This document shows, in pieces, positions 51,362 to 60,712 of a stretch of 64,000 nt of DNA. The translations under genes were made by a program, and so were the position numbers. Source of the stretch: Bradyrhizobium canariense (GTDB lineage Bacteria; Pseudomonadota; Alphaproteobacteria; Rhizobiales; Xanthobacteraceae); assembly GCF_900105125.1 (NCBI RefSeq), contig NZ_LT629750.1:7343001-7407000 (forward strand). Direction: 5' to 3'. Below the pieces are notes generated by a model. The model was not told the origin of the DNA. It made no database searches and was given only the letters and a program-made list of their open reading frames with translations. Every line of letters begins with the position of its first letter. The first letter of the stretch is position 1.

Positions 51362-52376
51362 ATGGATGCCGAACCGTCGAAGGTTTATTCAGATCGTAGC
51401 CGCCGCATCGGGAATTGCGTTTCTTCCGCAGACATTGCGTGCCGGATCGGAAGCGGCCGCAGATCTTGACAGAAACATCCATATTTGGAGGGGCGTGGCG
51501 TTAGGTGCTGACGCCGAGATCCAACTGCATCATCCCGATGCAGCCGTAGCGAAGCGCCTGATCGCACTGTCCTTGGCGGAAGCTGCACGGCTGGAGCGCA
51601 TCTTCAGTTTGTATGACGTAAATTCATCGCTGAGCAGGCTCAATCGTTCCGGAGAACTCGATAGTCCGCCGCTGGAATTGGTTGAATTGCTCGGGCTTAG
51701 CGCGAACTTCAGCCGGATGACGGGCGGATCGTTCGACGTCACCGTTCAACCGCTTTGGCAGCTGTACGCTGCGCATTTTTCAAATCCTGATGCTGATCCG
51801 GCCGGACCTTCTCCCGAGGCGATCAAGAGGACAATTGAGCGCGTTGGGTGTCAATCGATTATGATCGATGAGGATGCCATCCGTTACAGCCGTCGTGGCA
51901 TGGCCGTCACGCTTAACGGGATCGCGCAGGGCTACTTGACCGATCGGGTCGTCGATCTCCTGCATCGCAATGGTGTCGAGCATTCGCTCGTGGATATGGG
52001 GGAAATTCGCGCGATCGGAAATCGGCCTTTCGGCGGCGCTTGGCGTGTCGGACTCGAGGATCCCTCGTCTTTGGGTCAGGTGGCAGAGCAGATCTCTCTC
52101 GATAACCAGGCTGTTTCGACATCCGGGGGGTATGGCACCGTGCTGGATCCGGCGGGCCGTTTTAATCACATCTTTGACCCGGGTTCAGGAGGAACGAGTT
52201 GGCGCTATCGGAGTGTGTCTGTCGTGGCTGCCACGGCGACGACGGCGGATGCGTTGTCAACGGCGTTTTCTTTGATGCCGATCGAATCCGTCAAACCGAT
52301 CGTGCGTGAATTGGCGCTGAACGCGTATTTCGTATTGCCGGATGGTCGCAGAGAGGTGCTCGATGCTGCTTCCTGA
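51354..52376 (+). CDS. nosX: NosX, ApbE-type FAD:protein FMN transferase (340 aa)
   Basis: Attaches FMN to Thr of NosR. A Tat-like signal N-R-R-R-F-I-Q-I-V is at the N-terminus. ApbE motifs include S-L-S-R-L-N-R-S-G, L-N-G-I-A-Q-G-Y, V-D-M-G-E-I-R-A-I-G and A-V-S-T-S-G. GGAGG is seven bases before ATG 51354, which overlaps the nosL end. Confidence 0.93.
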   Translation: MNKWMPNRRRFIQIVAAASGIAFLPQTLRAGSEAAADLDRNIHIWRGVALGADAEIQLHHPDAAVAKRLIALSLAEAARLERIFSLYDVNSSLSRLNRSGELDSPPLELVELLGLSANFSRMTGGSFDVTVQPLWQLYAAHFSNPDADPAGPSPEAIKRTIERVGCQSIMIDEDAIRYSRRGMAVTLNGIAQGYLTDRVVDLLHRNGVEHSLVDMGEIRAIGNRPFGGAWRVGLEDPSSLGQVAEQISLDNQAVSTSGGYGTVLDPAGRFNHIFDPGSGGTSWRYRSVSVVAATATTADALSTAFSLMPIESVKPIVRELALNAYFVLPDGRREVLDAAS

Positions 52377-52421
52377 TACTGTTCGGCCAGGCTCGCCCGC
52401 GCGAAATGCAGTAATGCTTCC

Positions 52422-54242
52422 GTGTGGCTGACCATGAAGTGGTGGGTTTCAAGCTTCGTAGGTCTTTCGATAACGATACCGGGGCCGGCCGAATCTGATT
52501 TCGCGACATTTTTGCTGTTGTGCGGAAGCGAGGCGCTGGTGCTCGCCCTCCTGATCGGAGGAGGAGTTGCTCTCGCCGCCTTCGTCGGTGATGCGCGTGT
52601 CGCGTCAGCCAAAATAATTATTGGAGCGCGGTTGCCGCAGTCGGCTTCGCAATCCCAAAGAGTTCCGCTTACGATTCTCTATGCCAGCGAAAGCGGCAAC
52701 GCCAGAGGGCTGGCCATTGCTGCTGGTAAAGCTGCAGCGCGGCTGGGCCTTGAGCCGCACGTGGTGGACATGGCGAACATCAAGGTCGCCGAAGCGGCAA
52801 AGACGAAACATCTACTGGTGATTGCGAGCACGTGGGGAGAGGGTGAACCGCCGCAGCGAGCGACAGACTTCTACGATTCGCTGATGGCACCCACGGCGCC
52901 GCGATTTGACGGTGTCCGATATGCCGTGCTGGCGCTTGGCGACCGTGCCTATGCCAGCCTCGACAATTTCTGTCGAACAGGTCGGTCCTTGGACGCGCGT
53001 CTGGCCGAATTGGGCGGCATGCGGCTGGCCGACCGAAGCGATTGTGACGCCGATTATGAGGTACAGGCGGGAAGCTGGATCCGTTCGCGGCTGGCAGAGC
53101 TGACGTCCTCTGACGTTCAGGTAGAGGTCGCGCCCTATCTTGCGGATTCCAAGCCGGTCGGTCGCGCTTATCCGTTCGAAGCCGAGATCAGGGAGAAGGT
53201 TAACCTCAACGGCAGCCATTCCACCGTCTGCACGTACCAGATTACGCTGGCGCTGGACGAGTCCGGCATTCTCTATGAACCCGGCGACTCGATAGGCATC
53301 CTTCCAAGGAATGATCCAGAACTCATCGAGGAGATGTTGAATGTCGTGGGTATTTCCGCGAATCCAGCCTTACGCGAGGCAATGCGGACATACTACGATA
53401 TCACCGCGCTGACAGTTCCTCAAATTGAGGCATACGCCAGGCTAAGCGGAGACCAGGCGCTGGCAACACTTGCTGCCGATGAGGAGCGGGCCGCCGAATT
53501 CCTGTCCGGAGGTCGGCAGTTAATCGACCTCCTGACGGCCGCCCCGCGCAAATTGAATTCAGAGCAATTTACTGGCCTTCTCCGCCGTTTGCAGCCGAGG
53601 CTTTACTCGATCGCATCCAGCAGCAAGGCAACACCCGGACAGGTGGATTTGCTGATCGCGGCCGTGGATTACCAGGCGTATGGCCGCAGGCGCAAAGGTG
53701 TCGCTTCGATGGACGTCGCTGAACGTTGCCGTGTCGGCGATCGATTGCGTATCTATCTCCACTCCAATCCTTACTTTCGCTTACCGTCGGATCCGTCGCG
53801 CAGCATCATTATGATCGGACCGGGAACCGGCGTCGCGCCGTTCCGCGCCTTCATGCAGGAGCGGGACGCGACCGGAGCCAGAGGCAAGAATTGGCTGTTT
53901 TTCGGCAACCAGCATCGCGCTGATGACTTCCTTTACGAATCGGAATGGACGGCCCTGCAAAGGCGCGGGGTACTAAGCCGGCTCGACGTCGCCTTCTCGC
54001 GAGACCAGCCTCAGAAAATCTACGTTCAGGACCGAATGTGGGAGGCTCGCCGCGATCTCTACGCATGGGTGCAAGAGGGGGCTGCGATCTACGTTTGCGG
54101 CAATGCTCATGGGATGGCACCCGACGTCAATGGCATGTTGCTGAAAATCGCCATCGACCAGGGCAAGCTCGACGACGCCGGCGCACAGGCGTGGCTGGAT
54201 AATCTGCGCCGCGAAGCGCGTTATCTCCGCGACGTGTACTAG
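52422..54242 (+). CDS. Membrane-anchored CysJ-like diflavin reductase (606 aa)
   Basis: One membrane helix (about 27-55: F-L-L-L-C-G-S-E-A-L-V-L-A-L-L-I) precedes a flavodoxin domain (83-225; L-Y-A-S-E-S-G-N-A and S-T-W-G-E-G-E-P-P). An FAD domain follows (R-L-Y-S-I-A-S-S near 395), then an NADPH domain (I-G-P-G-T-G-V-A-P-F-R-A-F, Y-V-C-G-N-A). This is the sulphite-reductase flavoprotein plan. No sulphite-reductase haemoprotein is nearby. It sits 45 bases after nosX, so it may feed NADPH electrons into the NosR flavin/Fe-S chain; this is inference. The start is GTG 52422 or ATG 52434; neither has a strong ribosome site. Confidence 0.85.
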   Translation: MWLTMKWWVSSFVGLSITIPGPAESDFATFLLLCGSEALVLALLIGGGVALAAFVGDARVASAKIIIGARLPQSASQSQRVPLTILYASESGNARGLAIAAGKAAARLGLEPHVVDMANIKVAEAAKTKHLLVIASTWGEGEPPQRATDFYDSLMAPTAPRFDGVRYAVLALGDRAYASLDNFCRTGRSLDARLAELGGMRLADRSDCDADYEVQAGSWIRSRLAELTSSDVQVEVAPYLADSKPVGRAYPFEAEIREKVNLNGSHSTVCTYQITLALDESGILYEPGDSIGILPRNDPELIEEMLNVVGISANPALREAMRTYYDITALTVPQIEAYARLSGDQALATLAADEERAAEFLSGGRQLIDLLTAAPRKLNSEQFTGLLRRLQPRLYSIASSSKATPGQVDLLIAAVDYQAYGRRRKGVASMDVAERCRVGDRLRIYLHSNPYFRLPSDPSRSIIMIGPGTGVAPFRAFMQERDATGARGKNWLFFGNQHRADDFLYESEWTALQRRGVLSRLDVAFSRDQPQKIYVQDRMWEARRDLYAWVQEGAAIYVCGNAHGMAPDVNGMLLKIAIDQGKLDDAGAQAWLDNLRREARYLRDVY

Positions 54243-54324
54243 GCCTGGGCTCCGGAATGCCCGGTCGTATTTCGCCACCCTGGTGGAAACCAGCAATCGT
54301 TCCTGCAAAGCGTCGGCTTCGAGT

Positions 54325-54338
54325 TTGATCTGGCGCAA
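54325..54338 (+). promoter_or_regulatory. FixK/FNR-type box of the pseudoazurin gene
   Basis: TTGATCTGGCGCAA, 93 bases before the start at 54432. Differs from the nosR/nosZ box only in the spacer. Confidence 0.75.
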
Positions 54339-54431
54339 CGATCAGAAATTCAGCGAGGCTATTACTCAAGTCGGTCACGCAAGGCACCGCGTTGCGATCA
54401 TGCCGAACTCAGGAAAAGAAGGATTCTTTAG

Positions 54432-54875
54432 ATGGTTGTATCGAAATTGGGGGCTGCTGTTTTGGCGGCGCTCGCCCTAACTGGTGCCGCAAGCCATGCT
54501 GCCGAGTTCGAAATGAATACGTTGAACATGAACGCGCATGGGATGTTCCAGTTCGAGCCAAATCTGCTTCGGATCCAGCCGGGCGACGCCGTTCACTTCA
54601 TCGCCAAGGATAAAGGACATGACGTCGTGTCGATACCCGGCATGATTCCCGACGGGGCGGAGCCCTTCAAGGGCGAAATGAACAAAGATCTCACGGTTAC
54701 GTTTTCGAAACCGGGTGTCTATGGCGTTGAATGCCAGCCGCACTATGGGATGGGGATGGTTGCTCTAATTGTCGTGGGTGATCCGGCATCCAATCTGGCG
54801 AAAGCTCAGGCCGTTTCGCAGCCCGGGAAAGCGAAGCCGGCATTTGCCAAATTGTTCGAAGAGATTGCCAAATAG
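54432..54875 (+). CDS. Pseudoazurin, blue copper electron carrier (147 aa)
   Basis: A signal peptide (about 1-23, ending H-A-A) is followed by a cupredoxin domain. Copper ligands are His63 (K-G-H-D-V), Cys101, His104 and Met109 (C-Q-P-H-Y-G-M-G-M), with pseudoazurin spacing. It carries electrons from the bc1 complex to nitrite and N2O reductases. GAAGG precedes the ATG. An FNR-type box of its own is upstream. A decayed paralogue is at 32546-32850. Confidence 0.93.
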   Translation: MVVSKLGAAVLAALALTGAASHAAEFEMNTLNMNAHGMFQFEPNLLRIQPGDAVHFIAKDKGHDVVSIPGMIPDGAEPFKGEMNKDLTVTFSKPGVYGVECQPHYGMGMVALIVVGDPASNLAKAQAVSQPGKAKPAFAKLFEEIAK

Positions 54876-55173
54876 AGATGGCTGCCCATCATGAGATGTC
54901 GCCGGAGTGTAGCGGTATCGTTCGCGCGAGATGTTCCAGGAGTTCGCGATGTGTGTTTCCGGCGTGCCGCTGCTCGCGAACATGACGGAGTTCGGGAAGA
55001 CGCTGTTTTTCACTGCGTCCGGGTTCGGGGCCATGGGTTACCGCCGGGTGATTATGCGATTGTCTCCGACATAATCCATTCCGACGCAACCAAGCCGGCC
55101 CAACCGATCCGCACCCGCAAGGGTCTCGCCGGTCGAGGTCGTGCAGGCGCGCGTCTCTCGCCGGTGAAAACAC

Positions 55174-55521
55174 CTAATCGGGAAGCAATCGCTTCTTATA
55201 CGCGGAGGAGTCCATGTCGCGAATATCGACGCTCAGGCTTTTTGTTCGAGGCAGCATCTTCGACAAACTCGTGCGCAAGCTCTCGCTCAATTTCAGCTTT
55301 TGCTCTGGCGTACGTCCCTCCAGTAGAAAGACGGAGACATGGCAGAAGCCATCTCGAATTCCAGCAACCAAATAATCGTCGTATGAGATCGCTCTGATTT
55401 TGATGTCCGGCGCCTGCACCACGCCGGTCGACGCTGCCGCGGCGTGCAAGGCCCGCATAACCTCCGTCACATCGAAGCGCTCATGTCCGTCGGCAGAATA
55501 TTCGATCACCAGATGCGGCAT
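55174..55521 (-). CDS. 5-carboxymethyl-2-hydroxymuconate isomerase-like protein (115 aa)
   Basis: M-P-H-L-V-I-E-Y-S with the N-terminal Pro after Met is the hallmark of the CHMI family in the tautomerase superfamily; Pro1 is the catalytic base. Length fits (about 115-130). In homoprotocatechuate degradation the enzyme isomerises the ring-cleavage product. No other hpa genes are in the window. It lies 37 bases after the IclR gene on the same strand. Confidence 0.8.
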   Translation of the reverse strand: MPHLVIEYSADGHERFDVTEVMRALHAAAASTGVVQAPDIKIRAISYDDYLVAGIRDGFCHVSVFLLEGRTPEQKLKLSESLRTSLSKMLPRTKSLSVDIRDMDSSAYKKRLLPD

Positions 55522-55558
55522 GGCGTTGCTCGTCGTTGCTATGCAATCTGAGTTGCGG

Positions 55559-56347
55559 TCACAGCAGCTGCGACTTTACGGAATCGGCCGCCTCTCTCAG
55601 AAGCGGCAGAAAGCGGTCGATCATTTCGCCGGTCGAGACACGGTCGACATGGGCACCCATGTTGATGGCGGCGGCGATGGTGCCGTCGTAACGTCGGATA
55701 GGCACGGCGATTGAACGGAAGCCGGGTTCGGCTTCGCGGTCCACCAGGGAATAGCCTTTCTCGCGATCGGTGATGATGGTCGCGAGCAGCAGCACCTTGT
55801 CGGTGACGGTGTACGGCGTCATCGGCGTCAGATTGGCGGCATGGATGGCCGCTTCAAGCTCGACGTTCGAGAACTTGCCGAGCATGACGCGGCCGACTGA
55901 GCTGCAAAACGCCGGCAGCCGATAGCCGAGGTCGATGCCGGACGAGAACACCCGGGCCGGACTGCTGCGGGCGATGAAGATGACCTCGTCGCCATCGAGG
56001 ATCGCCAGCGAGCTGATCTCCCTGGCAGCGCTCGACAACCGGTCGAGCACGGGCTGCAGGATCGTCACGACCTGGTTGGACGACAGATACGACCCCGCCA
56101 GCGCCAGCACGCGCGGCGTCAATGTGAACAGCTTGCCGTCGCTGGCGACATAGCCGGCCCGCTCCAGCGTGAACAAGATGCGGCGCGCGGTGGCGCGCGG
56201 CAGGTCGGCGGCCTTGGCGAGGTCGCTCAGCGTCATCGGCCGCGCATCGGCGCCGAACAGCTCGAACACCCGCAGGCCCCGGTCGAGGCTTTCGATGAAG
56301 TCGGTGCCGCCGCGCTCTTCGCCGTCAACGCGTTTCAGCTTCGGCAT
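55559..56347 (-). CDS. IclR-family transcriptional regulator (262 aa)
   Basis: An N-terminal winged HTH (L-S-D-L-A-K-A-A-D-L-P-R-A-T-A-R-R-I-L, about 40-60) and a C-terminal effector domain (G-Y-R-L-P-A-F-C-S-S-V-G-R-V-M-L, and the Cys-containing region) resemble PcaR/PobR of aromatic catabolism. It probably controls the divergent reductase and Rieske operons through the inverted repeat at 57661-57680. Confidence 0.9.
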   Translation of the reverse strand: MPKLKRVDGEERGGTDFIESLDRGLRVFELFGADARPMTLSDLAKAADLPRATARRILFTLERAGYVASDGKLFTLTPRVLALAGSYLSSNQVVTILQPVLDRLSSAAREISSLAILDGDEVIFIARSSPARVFSSGIDLGYRLPAFCSSVGRVMLGKFSNVELEAAIHAANLTPMTPYTVTDKVLLLATIITDREKGYSLVDREAEPGFRSIAVPIRRYDGTIAAAINMGAHVDRVSTGEMIDRFLPLLREAADSVKSQLL

Positions 56348-56366
56348 GATCAGCCCCTTGCACGGT

Positions 56367-57587
56367 TCAACCGACCGCTTCCATTTTCTTCAAATCGAAC
56401 GACCCGTCGGCAGCCTGCTCCGGCGTCGGCGACAGCGACGCCGCAATTAGGCGGCGCGCAATCATCTGGTCGCCGGGCCGGTTGATGCTGTCCACCGCCA
56501 TCAGTTTCGGGCCGCGGTAGTAGAAGACAGAGAACCGGCCATCGTCGATGGCGCCGCGAATGACCGCCGTATCATTCGGCGCGGAGAGGCCGACGATCTG
56601 CAGCTTGACGTCATACTGGTCCGACCAGAAGCGCGGCACGCTCACATAAGGTTCGGGCTTGCCGGCAATCGCCGCGCCAGCCGCGTTGCCTTGGTCGGTG
56701 GCGTTCTGCACCGATTCCAGCCGTACCCTGCGGCCGGCAAAGATGCTGTGGTGGTTGCTGCAATCGCCGGCGGCAAAGATGTTGGGCACGCCGGTCCGAC
56801 CGAACTCATCGACGTCGACGCCGTTGGCGCAGCCGATGCCGGCGGCGGAGGCCAGTTCGTCATTGGCGATGCCGCCGATCCCGGCGACGACCAGGTCACC
56901 GCGCACGCGCGCTGCGTCCGAACAGATCACGTCATGGACGGCGCTCGTACCTTCAATCCCGACCACGCTCTGGTTGAAGCGGATATCGACGCCATGAGCG
57001 AGGTGGATATTGAGCAGGAATTGAGAGATCAATGGCGACACCGCGCGCTCCAGCAGCCGCGAGGCGGCTTCGATCAGCACCACCTTCTTGCCGGCCTTGG
57101 CCGCGGTGGCCGCGACTTCCAGGCCGATAAATCCGCCGCCGATGATGACGATCTCGTTCGCTGCTTCCAGTCGCGGCTTCAGGTTAACCGCGTCATCGAG
57201 CGTGCGCAGATAGACGATGCCGTCGCGCGCATGGCCGGGCACGGTGAGCTGCCGCGCCCGCGAGCCGGTGGCGATCAGCAGTTGATCGAAAGCGAACGGG
57301 TCGCCGCCCTGCAGTTCGACGCGGCCGGCGTCGCGGTCGAGGCTGACAGCGCGATGGCCGAGCACCAGTTCGATGCCCCGCGCCTTGAAGTAGTCGTCGC
57401 CGCGCAGGATCAGGTTGCTGTGGGCGACGCTGCCCGACAGGAAACCCTTCGACAGCGGCGGCCGTTGATAGGGCAAGTGGGTCTCGTCGGCGACGATACG
57501 GATTGGCGCCTGATAGCCCTTTTCGCGCGCGCTGATGCCGGCCTGTACCCCCGCGTAGGAGGCGCCGATGATCACAAGGCCGCTCAT
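56367..57587 (-). CDS. NAD(P)H:ferredoxin reductase, FAD type (406 aa)
   Basis: A double Rossmann fold: FAD site V-I-I-G-A-S-Y-A-G-V-Q-A-G at the N-terminus, NAD site I-I-G-G-G-F-I-G-L-E-V-A near 150, and V-P-N-I-F-A-A-G-D-C near 270. P-Y-Q-R-P-P-L-S-K is typical of ring-hydroxylating-oxygenase reductases. It would supply electrons to the Rieske oxygenase; the ferredoxin that should link them is not in the window. Its stop is 19 bases before the IclR start on the same strand. Confidence 0.9.
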   Translation of the reverse strand: MSGLVIIGASYAGVQAGISAREKGYQAPIRIVADETHLPYQRPPLSKGFLSGSVAHSNLILRGDDYFKARGIELVLGHRAVSLDRDAGRVELQGGDPFAFDQLLIATGSRARQLTVPGHARDGIVYLRTLDDAVNLKPRLEAANEIVIIGGGFIGLEVAATAAKAGKKVVLIEAASRLLERAVSPLISQFLLNIHLAHGVDIRFNQSVVGIEGTSAVHDVICSDAARVRGDLVVAGIGGIANDELASAAGIGCANGVDVDEFGRTGVPNIFAAGDCSNHHSIFAGRRVRLESVQNATDQGNAAGAAIAGKPEPYVSVPRFWSDQYDVKLQIVGLSAPNDTAVIRGAIDDGRFSVFYYRGPKLMAVDSINRPGDQMIARRLIAASLSPTPEQAADGSFDLKKMEAVG

Positions 57588-57660
57588 CGTCGTGGGCTTT
57601 CGCTAGCGCTGGCGGAAAAATGGAAGGTCAGGGGCATCGTACGCTCCTAGATATGCCGTA

Positions 57661-57680
57661 TATCGAACATGTGTTCGATA
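57661..57680. promoter_or_regulatory. Inverted repeat, candidate IclR operator
   Basis: TATCGAACATGTGTTCGATA has 9-bp arms around a TG spacer, in the 295-bp space between the divergent reductase and Rieske genes. The GTTCGATAA half resembles the known PcaR site. Confidence 0.65.
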
Positions 57681-57882
57681 ACTGCAAGTCGATGCTTTGG
57701 GCGGAATAACATTTGGCGACGTGAACTTTGCCCACAATCGCAGCATACGCTGCTGTAAAAATCTCCTTGCTTAGAATTAATCCAGTACTAAAATCGACCA
57801 TAAGTTCAATAGACGAACAAATTGCTTCGCCCTCGCGGGCCCAGGCTTCGTCGCATCAGCTCCTTTGAAGAGGTCCTTGCCC

Positions 57883-59241
57883 ATGATGAGCCAAGAGCAA
57901 AATGAGCTGATCACCCGGGTCGGACCGAAGGCGCCCGCCGGCAAGTTGATGCGGATGTACTGGCAGCCCGCGGGGCTGGTCGATGAACTCGCCGGCGACC
58001 GGCCGATCAAGCCGGTCAAGCTGCTCGGCGAAGATTTTGTCCTGTTCCGCGACGAGGAAGGCCGCTACGGCCTGCTCGACCGCGACTGCCCGCATCGCGG
58101 TGCCGATCTCGCCTTCGGCCGCCTCGAAGGCGGCGGCGTGCGCTGCGCTTTCCATGGCTGGCTGTTCGACGTCAACGGCAAGTGCCTGGAGACCCCTGCC
58201 GAACCGGCATCTTCAAAACTTTGCGCCGGCATCAAGCAGCGCGCTTATCCGGTAATGCAAAGGGGCGGCATGCTGTGGGCGTATCTGGGTGAAGGCGAGC
58301 CGCCGGCGTTCCCGGAACTGGATTGCTTCGCCGCGCCCGCCGCCTACACCTTCGCCTTCAAGGGTCTGTTCGAGTGCAACTGGCTGCAGGCGATGGAGGT
58401 CGGCATCGATCCCGCTCACGCCTCGTTCCTGCATCGCTTCTTCGAGGACGAGGATACGTCCGCGGCCTATGGCAAGCAGTTCCGCGGCGCTTCCGCGGGC
58501 AGTGAAATGCCGATGACGAAGATTTTGCGCGAATATGATCGCCCGATCATCAATGTCGAGAGCACCGAATACGGCCTGCGACTGATCGCGCTGCGCCAGC
58601 TCGATGACGAGCGCACCCATGTGCGCGTAACCAATCAGCTGTTCCCGCATGGTTTCGTGATTCCCATGAGCACGGAAATGACCATCACCCAGTGGCACGT
58701 GCCGGTCGATGACGAAAACTGCTACTGGTATGCGATCTTCACCAGCTACACCAAGCCGGTGGACAAGGAGAAGATGCTGGCGCAGCGGCTCGAACTCTAC
58801 GAGTTGCCGCACTACACCTCGCGCAAGAACCGCAGCAACGACTACGGCTTCGATCCGCACGAGCAGGCGCGCGAGACCTATACCGGCATGGGCGCCGACA
58901 TCAACGTGCACGACCAGTGGGCGGTGGAATCCATGGGCAAGATCCAGGACCGTACCCGCGAACATCTTGGCTCCTCCGACAAGGCCATCATAGCCTACCG
59001 AAAACTGCTGCGGCAGGAGATCGAGAAGGTGGCCGGCGGCCAGAAGCCGATGATGTTCCTCGATGCCGACAATGCGCGCAGCATCCAGGGCCCCGGCACC
59101 ATGGACGGCATTGGCCCGACGCGGGGCTGGGAAACCTACTGGATGGAAGTCGACGTCGCGCGCCGCCGTGGCGCGCCCTGGGCCGCGCCGGCGTCGAACG
59201 AAACCTCCGCCACCGTGACGCACCTGTCGGCCGCCGAGTGA
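57883..59241 (+). CDS. Rieske non-haem iron oxygenase, phthalate 4,5-dioxygenase type (452 aa)
   Basis: The Rieske motif C-P-H-R-G-A-D-L-A (about 65) with C-A-F-H-G-W (about 86) binds the 2Fe-2S cluster. The catalytic iron site is N-W-L-Q-A-M-E-V-G-I-D-P-A-H-A-S-F-L-H (about 170-190), with a later Asp. The sequence pattern is closest to the phthalate-dioxygenase/vanillate demethylase class, single-component alpha subunits. The start is ATG 57883 with GAAGAGG; the TTG at 57865 is rejected. First gene of the plus-strand catabolic operon. The substrate is unknown. Confidence 0.9.
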   Translation: MMSQEQNELITRVGPKAPAGKLMRMYWQPAGLVDELAGDRPIKPVKLLGEDFVLFRDEEGRYGLLDRDCPHRGADLAFGRLEGGGVRCAFHGWLFDVNGKCLETPAEPASSKLCAGIKQRAYPVMQRGGMLWAYLGEGEPPAFPELDCFAAPAAYTFAFKGLFECNWLQAMEVGIDPAHASFLHRFFEDEDTSAAYGKQFRGASAGSEMPMTKILREYDRPIINVESTEYGLRLIALRQLDDERTHVRVTNQLFPHGFVIPMSTEMTITQWHVPVDDENCYWYAIFTSYTKPVDKEKMLAQRLELYELPHYTSRKNRSNDYGFDPHEQARETYTGMGADINVHDQWAVESMGKIQDRTREHLGSSDKAIIAYRKLLRQEIEKVAGGQKPMMFLDADNARSIQGPGTMDGIGPTRGWETYWMEVDVARRRGAPWAAPASNETSATVTHLSAAE

Positions 59242-59275
59242 TCGTTCTTCGTCAAAATCTTTCGGGGAGAGTGCG

Positions 59276-60712
59276 TTGAGTTTCGTCGAACGCCACGGCC
59301 TGTGGTCCGCAGAACAGAAGGACGCCGCCGTCAGGCTTCGACGCCTCGTCGAGGAGCAGAAGCTTGAAGTGATCCGGCTGTCGTTTCCGGATCAGCACGG
59401 CATCCTGCGCGGCAAGACGTTGATCGCCAGCGAGGCGCTGCGCTGCCTCGAAAGCGGATGCACCATCACCACCACGATGTTCGCCAAGGATACCTCGCAC
59501 AAGACGGTGTTTCCAGTGTTCACCGCCGGCGGCGGTTTCGGCATTCCGGAGATGCAGGGTGCCGCCGACGTCCTGATGATCCCCGATCCCAGCACGTTCC
59601 GCGTATTGCCCTGGGTGCCGGGCACCGGCTGGTTGTTATGCGATGTGCATTTCGCCGATGGTCGCCCGGTGCCGTTCGCCACCCGCAATCTCTACAAGGG
59701 CGTGCTCGCCGATCTCGGCAAGCGCGGTTATGATTTCGTCGCGGGCCTCGAAGTCGAGTGCCACATCTTCAAGCTCGAAGAAACGCGGATGGCGCCGGAA
59801 GACGCCGGCCAGCCTGGCCGTCCGCCAGAGGTCAGCCTGTTGTCGCACGGCTACCAGTACCTCACCGAGCAGCGCTACGACCAAATGGAGCCGGTGCTCG
59901 AATTCATCCGCCGCGACGTGCTGGCGCTTGGCCTACCGCTGCGCTCCGTCGAGGTGGAATACGGTCCGAGCCAGTGCGAATTCACCTTCCAGCCCACCGT
60001 CGGCCTGATGCCGGCGGATAGCATGGTGCTGTTTCGCAGCGCCGTGAAGCAAATCTGCCATCGCCGCGGCTATCACGCCACCTTCATGTGCCGGCCGAAG
60101 ATTCCCAACGTGGTGTCGTCGGGCTGGCATCTGCACCAGTCGATCGTGTCGCGCGCCACCGGCAAGAACGCCTTCATGTCGGAAGATAAAAACGAGATGC
60201 TGTCGCCGTTCGGCCGCTTCTATCTTGCGGGCCTCCTTGCGCACGCCCGCGCCGCCACCGTATTCACCACGCCGACCATCAATGGCTACAAACGCTATCG
60301 CTCCTATTCGCTGGCGCCGGATCGCGCGATCTGGGGCCGTGACAACCGCGGCGCGATGATCCGCCTGCTCGGCGGTCCCGGCGATTCCGCGACGCGCCTT
60401 GAAAACCGCGTCGGCGAGCCCGCCGCCAATCCCTACCTCTACATGTCATCGCAGATTCTTGCCGGCCTCGATGGCGTCGATCGGGCGCTGGATCCTGGCC
60501 CGTCGGCGGATACGCCTTACGAGAGCAACGCCCCGCTGTTGCCAAAATCGCTGCGCGAGGCGGTGTTCGCGCTGAAGGAAGATCCTTTCTTCCGCGACGC
60601 CATGGGCTCGACCATGGTCGACTATTACACCCACATCAAACTCGCCGAGATCGAGCGTTTCCAGGCGGAAGTCTCCGACTGGGAGCAGCGCGAATACTTC
60701 GAAATGTTCTGA
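59276..60712 (+). CDS. Glutamine synthetase-family ligase (478 aa)
   Basis: GS-fold gamma-glutamyl ligase. V-E-C-H-I-F-K (about 160), V-E-Y-G-P-S-Q-C-E (about 228) and G-W-H-L-H-Q-S (about 283) give the metal and substrate Glu/His residues. N-R-V-G-E-P-A-A-N-P-Y-L-Y is the C-terminal ATP/Glu motif. It starts at TTG 59276, after GGGGAGAG. In aniline and ethanolamine catabolism such enzymes glutamylate an amine; its place between an oxygenase and an amidase suggests a similar step here. True nitrogen-assimilation GlnA is unlikely. Confidence 0.88.
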   Translation: MSFVERHGLWSAEQKDAAVRLRRLVEEQKLEVIRLSFPDQHGILRGKTLIASEALRCLESGCTITTTMFAKDTSHKTVFPVFTAGGGFGIPEMQGAADVLMIPDPSTFRVLPWVPGTGWLLCDVHFADGRPVPFATRNLYKGVLADLGKRGYDFVAGLEVECHIFKLEETRMAPEDAGQPGRPPEVSLLSHGYQYLTEQRYDQMEPVLEFIRRDVLALGLPLRSVEVEYGPSQCEFTFQPTVGLMPADSMVLFRSAVKQICHRRGYHATFMCRPKIPNVVSSGWHLHQSIVSRATGKNAFMSEDKNEMLSPFGRFYLAGLLAHARAATVFTTPTINGYKRYRSYSLAPDRAIWGRDNRGAMIRLLGGPGDSATRLENRVGEPAANPYLYMSSQILAGLDGVDRALDPGPSADTPYESNAPLLPKSLREAVFALKEDPFFRDAMGSTMVDYYTHIKLAEIERFQAEVSDWEQREYFEMF

